This document shows positions 7,735 to 16,088 of a DNA stretch of 34,385 nt, in pieces. How positions within the stretch are numbered: position 1 is the stretch's first letter; each line of letters starts with the position of its first letter. The position numbers and the translations under genes were made by a program. The stretch comes from JAJCZB01 sp964350195 (lineage in GTDB: Bacteria; Babelota; Babeliae; Babelales; Vermiphilaceae), in NCBI GenBank assembly GCA_964350195.1, contig CAYGJB010000011.1, forward strand, positions 1 through 34,385, written 5' to 3'. Below the pieces are notes generated by a model. That model was not told the origin of the DNA. It saw nothing but the letters and a program-made list of their open reading frames with translations, and ran no database searches.

Positions 7735-9167
7735 TTATTTGTGTCCTTATAAAATCGAAGATAAAGCCAATACCAAAAAGAAAATGAAAGGATGAGCATA
7801 AGTGGTTCAGCTGGTAAGCGCAAACGGGCATATCCAAAGCCACCCGTCATACCAATCACTATACCAATCATTGGTATCACCAAAAGCCAAGAACGCATCA
7901 TGCTTTGTGCAAAAGATATAACCGCAGCTTTATTAACGAGTGGCCGAATGATAAATACCCATAATCCGCCAAATAGTCCCATCCATATAAAAATGGAAAA
8001 AAGAAACTCTAGCCAACACAGTACACGGCCATACCATGGCATTTGGTGTGTCCATAAGCAGGCAGCAATTTTTTCTGGTAGATACTCTTCTATTGGATCA
8101 TACCAATAGGATCCGTTCACCATGGGGATAAGCTGATAGCTATATAAATCAAAAGTGGTTTTTATAGCTTCGCTGATCCAATCATAAGCAAAGTAAAAGG
8201 GGTGATTCTTAATCACTGGATATGCCACATCTTTGCATACAGTATTACTTACATGCAGTCCAGTGTTTCGTAGCTGTAATCGCTTTTGATGCGTTGCTTT
8301 TCCGGCAGCTTGTTGCGATATTTTTAAGCATTCTTCAATCGGTTTATTGAGCGTTCTACGTAAAATTTTTGGAACTGAAAAGCAGTTGAGGTATGTGCCG
8401 ATGGTTGGGCAAAAGAACCATTCACCAGTGAGTGAATAGTTACGCACATACCAAGGGGCGAGCGTTGTAAAAAATAGAAAACCAAATACAAAACCGCGAC
8501 CAACTTTTTGTTTCCAATCGCCTACAGTGCCAGCGATAATTAAAATCGTGGTAAAGCAGCCAATAAATTCTCCCATTGGACGCATCCAAGTATACGCACT
8601 TAGTGCGATGGCAGCACCGCAGATACTTATAAGGACACTGTTTCTTTTTTCTGCGCTTAGGCATTGATAAAGAAGGGCGAGAAAGAGATAGAAAAAGATA
8701 AGTGCGAGCCCTTCTGTGAGTAAATAGGTACTTGAAAGCACAATGCCAGGGTGGAATACCGAAAGCCAGGCAAGAATGATAGAGATGGCGTATGTCTGAG
8801 TAAGGGCATAGGCGAGAAAAAATAAGATGATCGGAATGAAGGAGGATAGAATAATTTGTAACCAGATTGAATATTTTTGGGCGGTAGCGTTATCTTCAAA
8901 CCGTGCACTTTTTAAACCGCAAAGATTATAAAAAAAAGCAAGATAGGGGGGATAACCGGGCGTACGCCAAAAAATCGGTTCTTTCGTATCGATACGATGC
9001 ATGCCGTTACCTGTAGCGATACTCAATGCGCTGTTGTGATAATCCATACTATCTGCTTGCTTATAAAAGCCATTGGGTTGAATAAGAAAGAGAAAGAGCA
9101 GTGCTCGTAAAAAAAAAGCGATGCTAAAAAGTGCAATGTATTGCTTGTTTGAAAGAGTTAATGTCAT
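7731..9167 (-). CDS. GT-C membrane glycosyltransferase (GT39/ArnT-like)
   Basis: A 478-residue polytopic protein with about 10-11 hydrophobic segments. It is built like the GT-C transferases that use lipid-phosphate sugar donors: a first helix, then a periplasmic loop containing a DSMDYHNSA stretch and the WRTPGYPPY motif, with YARLRLPAEPL near the end (the usual arginine-rich R-x-R-x-P-x-EP signature). It should transfer a sugar from a polyprenyl-phosphate carrier to a lipid, glycan or protein on the outer face of the inner membrane; donor and acceptor are unknown. AGGAA lies about 6 nt before the start. The HIT gene follows with an ATGA overlap. It is divergent from the large sugar operon at 9274, and it is the only lipid-carrier type transferase in the window. 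Confidence 0.82.
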   Translation of the reverse strand: MTLTLSNKQYIALFSIAFFLRALLFLFLIQPNGFYKQADSMDYHNSALSIATGNGMHRIDTKEPIFWRTPGYPPYLAFFYNLCGLKSARFEDNATAQKYSIWLQIILSSFIPIILFFLAYALTQTYAISIILAWLSVFHPGIVLSSTYLLTEGLALIFFYLFLALLYQCLSAEKRNSVLISICGAAIALSAYTWMRPMGEFIGCFTTILIIAGTVGDWKQKVGRGFVFGFLFFTTLAPWYVRNYSLTGEWFFCPTIGTYLNCFSVPKILRRTLNKPIEECLKISQQAAGKATHQKRLQLRNTGLHVSNTVCKDVAYPVIKNHPFYFAYDWISEAIKTTFDLYSYQLIPMVNGSYWYDPIEEYLPEKIAACLWTHQMPWYGRVLCWLEFLFSIFIWMGLFGGLWVFIIRPLVNKAAVISFAQSMMRSWLLVIPMIGIVIGMTGGFGYARLRLPAEPLMLILSFSFWYWLYLRFYKDTNK

Positions 9168-9194
9168 CTAAATTCCTACTGTTTAATCATAGAG

Positions 9195-9223
9195 TTGAGC
9201 TTGCCAATACTAGGTAATATGCT
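9195..9223 (+). promoter_or_regulatory. Candidate promoter of the 9274-19688 operon
   Basis: TTGAGC (9195-9200), a 17-bp spacer and TATGCT (9218-9223) lie in the 106-bp divergent gap, with the predicted start of transcription about 45 nt before the first ATG. A four-codon ATG-to-TAA frame (9255-9269) lies within the leader and is probably meaningless. Confidence 0.4.
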
Positions 9224-9273
9224 AAAGTGTTTCACTTGTAAAGTCAGATCTTATTATGTCGCGAAAGTAATGT

Positions 9274-11817
9274 ATGCCAGAGCTCCAAGAATCTCCGATA
9301 GTGCTTATTGTTGGTACCCGGCCAGAGGGTATTAAAATGGCTCCTGTGTATCATGCGCTTAAGCGTGCAGGCATTTCTACTTTGCTTTGTTCAACGATGC
9401 AGCATACGCATTTGCTTGATGAAGTCTTTGATCTTTTTGGTATTACGCCGGACATTACGCTTGATATTATGCGTCAAGGGCAAGATCTATTTTACGTAAC
9501 GCAAGCGGTTTTGCAGAAAACAAAAGAGGTTTTTCTTGCGGTGCAGCCGGCGCTGGTTATAGTCCAAGGGGATACAACATCATCTATGGCTGCTTCATTA
9601 GCAGCTTTTTATTTAAATATACCGGTAGCACACGTTGAAGCAGGGCTACGTACTGATGATGTAAAACTTCCTTTTCCTGAAGAAATGAATAGGCGTGTAA
9701 TCAGTATGGTGGCTACATATCATTTTGCGCCAACTGCTTCTGCTGTGGCCAACTTGCTTGCTCATGGCGTGCGCCGTGATCAGATATTTTGTACCGGTAA
9801 TACGATTGTTGATGCACTGCATAACATTAAAGATAAGCTACAAACTAAGGCAGTTGAGATTCGTTCTGATATAAAAGAGAGAGTGCTAAAAGCCCAAGCA
9901 GAAGATAAAGAAATCGGTTTGCTTACGATGCATCGCCGTGAATCTTTTAATGGCCCTATAGATCAAATTTTATATACGATAAAAGAGTGGATTATTTCTC
10001 ATCCTGAGACTGTTTGGTTTTATCCTTTTCATCCAAATCCATCAGTTATACATGCGGTGCGAAATGCTGGTCTTTTTAATATTCCAAATCTATATGTTTG
10101 CGAGCCGATAAGCTACAAAGAGGTAGTTTATTTGCTTGATGTGGCAACCTATATTCTGACTGATTCTGGTGGTATTCAAGAAGAGGCGGTAAGTCTAGGA
10201 AAACCGGTTATTGTTTTGCGTGAAAAAACGGAACGCATGGAAGGTGTATTGGTTGGGCTCGCTCAGGTTGTTGGAAGTGATCCTGATGCTATTAGAGCCG
10301 GTTTTGAGTGGGCTGCATCGCGACAGCGCAATGTGAAACAGGAGATAGCTCAGGTATATGGAGATGGACATGCTGCTGAAAAGATTGTTGCTTTTATTCA
10401 GGCACAATATGATCGACTACTACAGGGAGTTGAGCACATTTCTATTCCGAAGCAAGAAATTATTGAGCCAATAATAAGGGATACAAGCGTGAAGAGAGTA
10501 TGCATTGTTGGCCTTGGGTACATTGGTTTGCCTACAGCTATCGTGGCTGCAGAGAGCGGATATGATACTCTAGGATATGATATTGATTCGCAACGAGTGG
10601 ATAAGATTAATAAGGGTGATCCCATTATTCATGAGCCGGAAGCGTATGAAAAGCTGCAGTATGTTCTAGGGAATAAAAAATTTAGTGCATCAACGATCAT
10701 CCAGGCGGCAGACTACTTTGTCGTGGCAGTACCTACGCCGATTACGGAAAACAAAAAGGCTGATTTAAGTTACGTCTATCATGCAGTTGATGCAATTTGT
10801 ACCGTATTAAAGATTGGTGATACGGTGATACTTGAATCGACTATTCCTGTGGGTTGTACGCAAAAAATTGCGAAATATATGCGAGAAAAAACCGTCTTTA
10901 CTCCAGGAGAAGATTTTTTTATTGCTCATTGCCCTGAACGAGTTTTGCCGGGAAATATTTTTTATGAGCTTGTTGCAAACGATCGAATTATCGGTGGCTT
11001 TAATAAAAATTCTCTTGAACCAGCTCGAAAATTTTATGCGCCATTTGTGAAGGGGAGGCTGTATTCTACGAGTTGCCAAGCTGCAGAAATGGTAAAATTG
11101 GTTGAAAATAGTTCTCGAGATGCTCAGCTCGCTTTTGCACATCAAGTGGGATCTATGGCAGATTCAATTGGGCTTAATCCTTATGAAGTTATTTCTCTTG
11201 CGAATAAGCATCCTCGAGTAAATATTTTACGTCCTACTTGTGGTGTTGGGGGACATTGTATTGCGGTTGATCCATGGTTTTTAGTTGAAACATTTCCGGA
11301 GCAAACTAAGCTTCTTAAGGCAGCACGGTTAGTGAATGATGATAAGCCCGATGAAGTAATAGAGCAGATTAAGCGGGCGATAGATGATTGGCAAAAAGAG
11401 AACAGTGGTGATTGCAGAGTTCATCTTCTTGGAGTGAGTTATAAGCCGAATGTTGAGGATTTACGAGAATCGCCTGCATTAAAAATTGCACGATTCTTGG
11501 TTCAAAATAGCCTGATGAATGTTACTGTTACCGATCCTCATGTGGATACAGCACAGATGAAGCGTTATTTTGGTGATAAAGCTGTAAGCTTGATTGATGG
11601 ACTTGAGTATTCAGATATTGTGGTGTTTTTGGTAGCCCATGACAGATTCAAATTAATTGACAAAAAAATTCTTTTATCCAAAAAAATATTGGATTTTTGT
11701 GGTGTTTTATATGAGGCGGATGCTGGGGCAAATGAAGATGAGATTTTTTGGCCGGCACGTAGTATGATGGATTTCTTTATCGCAAATCAACAAGGTGAAG
11801 ATATAGACGCTGCATAA
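9274..11817 (+). CDS. WecB-WecC fusion: UDP-GlcNAc 2-epimerase / UDP-ManNAc 6-dehydrogenase
   Basis: One 847-residue chain joins two enzymes that are normally separate. Residues about 8-380 are a non-hydrolysing UDP-GlcNAc 2-epimerase (VGTRPEGIKMAP, QGDTTSS, HVEAGLRT, MHRRESF, DSGGIQEE). Residues about 405-830 are a UDP-ManNAc dehydrogenase (Rossmann GLGYIGLPT, AVPTPI, and GVGGHCIAVDP with catalytic Cys662). A charged linker of about 25 residues lies between. Together they convert UDP-GlcNAc to UDP-ManNAc and then UDP-ManNAc-uronate with two NAD+, for surface polysaccharide. There is no signal peptide, so it should be cytosolic, in contrast to the later genes of the operon. The ribosome site is weak. 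No base loss or stop is seen at the joint, so the fusion is in frame and looks real. Confidence 0.93.
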   Translation: MPELQESPIVLIVGTRPEGIKMAPVYHALKRAGISTLLCSTMQHTHLLDEVFDLFGITPDITLDIMRQGQDLFYVTQAVLQKTKEVFLAVQPALVIVQGDTTSSMAASLAAFYLNIPVAHVEAGLRTDDVKLPFPEEMNRRVISMVATYHFAPTASAVANLLAHGVRRDQIFCTGNTIVDALHNIKDKLQTKAVEIRSDIKERVLKAQAEDKEIGLLTMHRRESFNGPIDQILYTIKEWIISHPETVWFYPFHPNPSVIHAVRNAGLFNIPNLYVCEPISYKEVVYLLDVATYILTDSGGIQEEAVSLGKPVIVLREKTERMEGVLVGLAQVVGSDPDAIRAGFEWAASRQRNVKQEIAQVYGDGHAAEKIVAFIQAQYDRLLQGVEHISIPKQEIIEPIIRDTSVKRVCIVGLGYIGLPTAIVAAESGYDTLGYDIDSQRVDKINKGDPIIHEPEAYEKLQYVLGNKKFSASTIIQAADYFVVAVPTPITENKKADLSYVYHAVDAICTVLKIGDTVILESTIPVGCTQKIAKYMREKTVFTPGEDFFIAHCPERVLPGNIFYELVANDRIIGGFNKNSLEPARKFYAPFVKGRLYSTSCQAAEMVKLVENSSRDAQLAFAHQVGSMADSIGLNPYEVISLANKHPRVNILRPTCGVGGHCIAVDPWFLVETFPEQTKLLKAARLVNDDKPDEVIEQIKRAIDDWQKENSGDCRVHLLGVSYKPNVEDLRESPALKIARFLVQNSLMNVTVTDPHVDTAQMKRYFGDKAVSLIDGLEYSDIVVFLVAHDRFKLIDKKILLSKKILDFCGVLYEADAGANEDEIFWPARSMMDFFIANQQGEDIDAA

Positions 11818-11835
11818 AGAAAAAAAAGGGATTTT

Positions 11836-13974
11836 ATGAGGCAATTATTTTTGGACAAGGGAAACCTTGTTGTAAAAGAGCTAGCGCAGCCGTTGTTACA
11901 TGATTATTCTGTTTTGGTTTCTATTCATTTCGCTTACATCTCCCAATCCACGAACCTCTCCCTTTTTAATGAAGGGGAAGGATTTTTAAGCAACGTACCC
12001 CATAAAATCAAACGAGTTTTAGAAGCGGTTGCAGCGCATGCTGTTGTGAGCTCAAAGAAAGCCTTTTTGTTAAAAAAAGATTTTCAATCGAGTTTTGGGT
12101 ATGCCTGCTCTGGGCATGTGATTGCCGTAGGTAAGAAAGTGAAAAAACTGGCACCAGGCGATTATGTTGCCTGTGTTGATCCAGGAAGTTCTCCTTATAC
12201 TGATTTGATTTGTATACCTGAGCAATGTGCAGTGAAGATTAATAATAAGAAATATTTAAAGGAAGCGAGCCTTACTACGCTTGCAGCGCGTGGCATGCAA
12301 GCACTTAGAAGAGCTCAGGTGCAAATCGGTGAGACGATCTGTGTTTTGGGGCTTGATGCAGTGGGCCTGCTTATTGTACAGCTTGCAAAGCAAGCTGGAT
12401 GCAGGGTAATAGGTATTGATACAGAACAGTCTCGTATTGATCTCGCAAAAAGCTTGGGATGCAGCGTTGTATATAATTTTCAGCAGGATGATGTTGAGAA
12501 AGAGATAGATCTTTTAAGTGAAAGACATGGTGTAGACACTGTTTTTATTTCTTATCAATCAGCCATTCATGCGCAAACTGCTTCTAATATAACGCGTAAT
12601 AAAGGGAAAATTGTTTTACTTGATGCGCAAGATGCTCTTTTTCAAGCTGAGGCGATGCAAAAAGATATAGACGTTCTTTTTAGTGGCGATAACATGGATA
12701 GTTTTGATGCTCCCTGTACTTCATTTTCAGACAAAAGATGGACGACTACGCGTAACATGCAAGCCTGTCTTGAGCTGATTGAATCTGAAAAATTACATGT
12801 TAGTCTGTTCACGCAAGAACAAATTGATTACAAGCAAATAAAAGATGTATATCAGCGTATAGAAAAAAAACAGATTGTTGGTTGCGTTCTTTCTTATGAT
12901 CAGTTTGCTGTATCTAAGCGCTCGAACAATGCAAATCTAGTAGAAGATCCTCAAATAAAAAATGACGATATACGCTTTGTTCCTGCAGTTTCGGATCTTA
13001 TTCGCGTAGGGATGCTTGGGATGGGAGATTTTGCTCAAAAATTTGTTATTCCCGAAATTGATAAGCTAAAGCAGGTATGCCTTTATGCAGTAGCTGATTC
13101 AGATATGAATAAAGCTATGCCTATTGCAAAAAAGTATAATGTTGCAAAAGCAGCTACGAAACTAGATGATCTTTTTGTTAGAGATAGCATCGATGCCGTG
13201 GTGATCTCCTCATCATATGCTTTCCATGTAGATTTAGCACTTAAAGCTTTGCAAAATGGTAAGGCTGTGCTTCTTGAAAAGCCAATGGCAACTGATTTTT
13301 TTCAGCTTCAACGATTGTGCTCTTTTTTAGAAAAACATAAACAGGTTCCTTTTGCCGTTAATTATGGCTTATCATCTTCGCCGTTTGCCCAAAAAATAAA
13401 AAAGATGGTTATTAAAAGAAAAACTCCTATCATTGCGCATTACCGCATAAACCGGGAGTTCTTTCGCAAAGAGCAGCGTGTACATGGGGAAATGGGAGCC
13501 GGTAGAATTATTGGAGATGCATGCCAAATAGTAGATCTGTTTTGTTATCTTGTGGGTGGTCATCCAGTATCAATTTCAGTTGAAGCGATGCATTCTTCTC
13601 GAGATGATATCTTTCCTACTGATAATTTCACAGCACATATGAGCTTTAGTGATGGATCTGTTTGCTCTTTTTTGTACACCACGCTTGGTCATATTGATAT
13701 GGGAAGTGATAGAATGGAGCTTTTTTATGATGGGAAATCTATCTTAATGCAAGATTACAAAGAGTTATATGGCTTTGGGCTTTCATCTTGGTTTAACGAA
13801 ACGTTGAGTAAGCCAGATCGCGGATATGAACTTTTTATTTCAGACTTTTTTAATTCGTTACAAACACCGAAGAAGGAACAACTCATTGATGTTGAATATT
13901 TACGCATGGTAGCAGAAGTTACTTTGTTTATTGATAAATTAGCCTGTGAAGGCGGGGGGAAAAAAGAGTTATGA
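11836..13974 (+). CDS. Bi-domain oxidoreductase (MDR alcohol dehydrogenase-like + Gfo/Idh/MocA)
   Basis: A 712-residue chain. Residues about 1-355 form a medium-chain dehydrogenase fold with a nucleotide-binding GLDAVGLL motif. The usual zinc-ligand GHE motif is replaced (YACSGHVIAVG), so it is probably zinc-independent. Residues about 389-700 form a Gfo/Idh/MocA oxidoreductase with GMLGMGDFA at about 391 and the EKPMA signature at about 480. Proteins with this double build are known from surface-polysaccharide loci; their exact sugar reaction is generally undefined. AAGGG precedes the ATG, and it lies 18 bp behind the WecB-WecC fusion. There is no signal peptide. The 3' end has G6A6 followed by an ATGA overlap with manC. 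Likely role: oxidation-reduction of a nucleotide sugar in the cytosol. Confidence 0.85.
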   Translation: MRQLFLDKGNLVVKELAQPLLHDYSVLVSIHFAYISQSTNLSLFNEGEGFLSNVPHKIKRVLEAVAAHAVVSSKKAFLLKKDFQSSFGYACSGHVIAVGKKVKKLAPGDYVACVDPGSSPYTDLICIPEQCAVKINNKKYLKEASLTTLAARGMQALRRAQVQIGETICVLGLDAVGLLIVQLAKQAGCRVIGIDTEQSRIDLAKSLGCSVVYNFQQDDVEKEIDLLSERHGVDTVFISYQSAIHAQTASNITRNKGKIVLLDAQDALFQAEAMQKDIDVLFSGDNMDSFDAPCTSFSDKRWTTTRNMQACLELIESEKLHVSLFTQEQIDYKQIKDVYQRIEKKQIVGCVLSYDQFAVSKRSNNANLVEDPQIKNDDIRFVPAVSDLIRVGMLGMGDFAQKFVIPEIDKLKQVCLYAVADSDMNKAMPIAKKYNVAKAATKLDDLFVRDSIDAVVISSSYAFHVDLALKALQNGKAVLLEKPMATDFFQLQRLCSFLEKHKQVPFAVNYGLSSSPFAQKIKKMVIKRKTPIIAHYRINREFFRKEQRVHGEMGAGRIIGDACQIVDLFCYLVGGHPVSISVEAMHSSRDDIFPTDNFTAHMSFSDGSVCSFLYTTLGHIDMGSDRMELFYDGKSILMQDYKELYGFGLSSWFNETLSKPDRGYELFISDFFNSLQTPKKEQLIDVEYLRMVAEVTLFIDKLACEGGGKKEL

Positions 13975-15068
13975 GGCATGTTACGATATTCTTGTTTTTT
14001 CTGATGGGGTTCACTGTTGATGCAGCAAGGGAAAGCATGCATGTATATGGAATGATTTTGGCAGGAGGAGTGGGGACTCGTTTGTGGCCACTGAGTCGAG
14101 AAGATAGCCCTAAGCAGTTTTTGTCCGTGGGAACATCAAAAAGTTTGCTTGAGCAATCAATTGATAGGCTTTCTGGTTTGATAGAAAGTCAAAATATTTG
14201 GGGTATTACTTCACAGGTGCATTCAAAGCAATTTGCAAAAACAGCGGGAGATTTGTTGGGTAATATTGTAGTAGAGCCATCAGCACGAAATACTGGACCA
14301 GCAGTTTTAGTCTCTTGCTTAGAGCTCTATAAAAAGGATCCTGAAGCGGTCGTGGTTTTTGTTCCTGCTGATCCTTATATTCCGGAAAACGATTATGAAC
14401 TTTTTAGGGACCAGCTAGAGCAAACTATCGCATTTGCTTCAAGGCATGATGCTATTGTTTTGTGTGGTGCTCGTCCAACCTTTCCCGCCATGGGATATGG
14501 ATATATAGAGTATGTGCAGGAAAGTGCTCACAAGCCTGTTTTTCTAGTGGAACGGTTTCATGAGAAGCCATCTCTGTCTATTGCGCAAAATTATATCCAG
14601 CAGCCTCACATGCTTTGGAACATCGGTATGTTTGTGGGCAAAGTATCGGTATTTATTGAGGAGTTTAAGAATGTAGCATCGGATCTTTACGAAGAAGTAA
14701 TGCAGTATCAAGAAGGAAATAGGAAGTACGAAGAAATTACTTCTATTTCTGTTGATTGTGCAGTGATTGAAAGAAGTAATCGTGTTTGGGTACGACCAGT
14801 GGACTTTTCGTGGTGTGATGTGGGCAACCTTGATATACTTTTATCTATTAAAAAGAAGGATGCGGATAGCTTGCCGCGTGTTATTTCTGTTGAATCACAC
14901 AATAATTTAATTGATGTTGAAAATAAGCTGGTTGCTCTTGTGGGAGTGAATGATCTGTGCGTTATTGAAACTGCAGATGCTTTATTGATTTCAAAACGAG
15001 AAGATGCCGAAAAAGTACGGGATGTCGTTGCTTATCTTAAGCGAAGCCAGCTAGTGGAATATTTGTAG
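13971..15068 (+). CDS. manC: Mannose-1-phosphate guanylyltransferase with N-terminal signal-like extension
   Basis: It forms GDP-mannose from mannose-1-phosphate and GTP. The nucleotidyltransferase signature AGGVGTRLWP is at 31-40, PKQF at 47-50, and FVPADPYI and WNIGMFVG lie later. At 365 residues it is the single-domain type, lacking the C-terminal isomerase domain of the approximately 470-residue bifunctional enzymes. Family members normally start just before the AGG motif. Here 22 extra residues come first: Arg2, a core TIFLFFLMGFTV and a cleavage-like VDA. The first ATG overlaps the previous stop (ATGA) and has a purine-rich GGGGGA/GAG site. An internal ATG at 14037, behind AAGGGA, could give a normal cytosolic form, so both products are possible. 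GDP-mannose feeds the gmd and fcl products downstream. Confidence 0.93.
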   Translation: MRHVTIFLFFLMGFTVDAARESMHVYGMILAGGVGTRLWPLSREDSPKQFLSVGTSKSLLEQSIDRLSGLIESQNIWGITSQVHSKQFAKTAGDLLGNIVVEPSARNTGPAVLVSCLELYKKDPEAVVVFVPADPYIPENDYELFRDQLEQTIAFASRHDAIVLCGARPTFPAMGYGYIEYVQESAHKPVFLVERFHEKPSLSIAQNYIQQPHMLWNIGMFVGKVSVFIEEFKNVASDLYEEVMQYQEGNRKYEEITSISVDCAVIERSNRVWVRPVDFSWCDVGNLDILLSIKKKDADSLPRVISVESHNNLIDVENKLVALVGVNDLCVIETADALLISKREDAEKVRDVVAYLKRSQLVEYL

Positions 15069-15076
15069 GAGATGAT

Positions 15077-16087
15077 GTGAAAAGCGATATAACAGCTCTT
15101 TTTTTGATACTTTTATTTCCCTTTTTAATGGAAGCTACCATGGATAAAAATGCAAAAATTTATGTAGCGGGACACAACGGCTTGGTTGGAAAGGCTATTC
15201 TGGAGCAGCTACATAAAAAGGGATACACTAATATCGTTACACGTTCTCATTCAGAGCTTGATCTTAGAAATCAAGCGGAAGTGAAGAAATTTTTTGATAT
15301 AGAGCGTCCAGAATATCTTTTTCTTTCTGCTGCTAAGGTAGGAGGCATTTTAGCCAATAGTACACAGCCAGCTTCTTTTATTTATGATAACTTAGCGATT
15401 CAAATTAATTTGATTGATGCGGCATATAAGGCTGGCGTAAAAAAGTTGCTTTTCTTGGGTTCTTCTTGTATTTATCCACGTAGTTGTCCCCAACCAATTA
15501 AAGAAGAATATTTGCTAACGAGTGAGCTAGAAAAAACGAATGAGCCGTATGCGATTGCGAAAATAGCGGGACTGAAGCTATGCGAATCTTATAATCGCCA
15601 ATACGGAACGAAATACATTTCTGTAATGCCTACTAATCTTTATGGCCCCAATGATAATTTTAATCTTGAGACGTCCCATGTAATTCCTGCTTTGATTAGA
15701 AAATGTGTAGAAGCAAAACGAAATAATGTCCTTAAAGTTGAGATATGGGGAACAGGGTGCGTTTATCGAGAATTTTTATATGTACATGATTTGGCTGAGG
15801 CCTGCGTGTATTTGATGAATCATTATGATGGCAATGAAATAGTGAACATTGGCACAGGAAAAGATATTACGATTGCTGATCTAGCTCAAATGATTAAAGA
15901 AGTGGTGGGCTATGAGGGACATCTCGCGTATGATACTAGTAAGCCGGATGGGACTCCTAGAAAATTGCTTAATGTGGATAGAATGAAAGAGCTTGGTTGG
16001 CAAGCATCAACTTCTCTTAAAGATGGATTGCGAGAAACGGTGTCTTGGTGTGAGCTAAATAACATATTTATGAAAAAGAGCCCATGA
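15077..16087 (+). CDS. fcl: GDP-L-fucose synthase with N-terminal signal-like extension
   Basis: This NADPH-dependent 3,5-epimerase/4-reductase turns GDP-4-keto-6-deoxymannose into GDP-L-fucose. It is an extended SDR: AGHNGLVG at 31-38, a SSCIYP segment at 129-134 and the catalytic pair Tyr158/Lys162 in YAIAK. The family usually begins at the residue matching Lys27; here a GTG start adds 21 residues with a hydrophobic core (about 5-19, FLILLFPFL) ending in Glu-Ala-Thr. GGAG lies 5-8 nt before the GTG. An internal ATG at 15140 with a weak GGAAG site could make a cytosolic form. It is 8 nt behind manC and 1 nt ahead of gmd, so the three are one transcript and form the complete GDP-mannose to GDP-fucose route. 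Confidence 0.94.
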   Translation: MKSDITALFLILLFPFLMEATMDKNAKIYVAGHNGLVGKAILEQLHKKGYTNIVTRSHSELDLRNQAEVKKFFDIERPEYLFLSAAKVGGILANSTQPASFIYDNLAIQINLIDAAYKAGVKKLLFLGSSCIYPRSCPQPIKEEYLLTSELEKTNEPYAIAKIAGLKLCESYNRQYGTKYISVMPTNLYGPNDNFNLETSHVIPALIRKCVEAKRNNVLKVEIWGTGCVYREFLYVHDLAEACVYLMNHYDGNEIVNIGTGKDITIADLAQMIKEVVGYEGHLAYDTSKPDGTPRKLLNVDRMKELGWQASTSLKDGLRETVSWCELNNIFMKKSP

Positions 16088-16088
16088 A

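Noticed and set aside
9255..9269. Four-codon ATG-to-TAA frame in the leader of the large operon, as a possible attenuator peptide.
   Set aside because: Too short, no run of regulatory codons and no competing hairpins seen.
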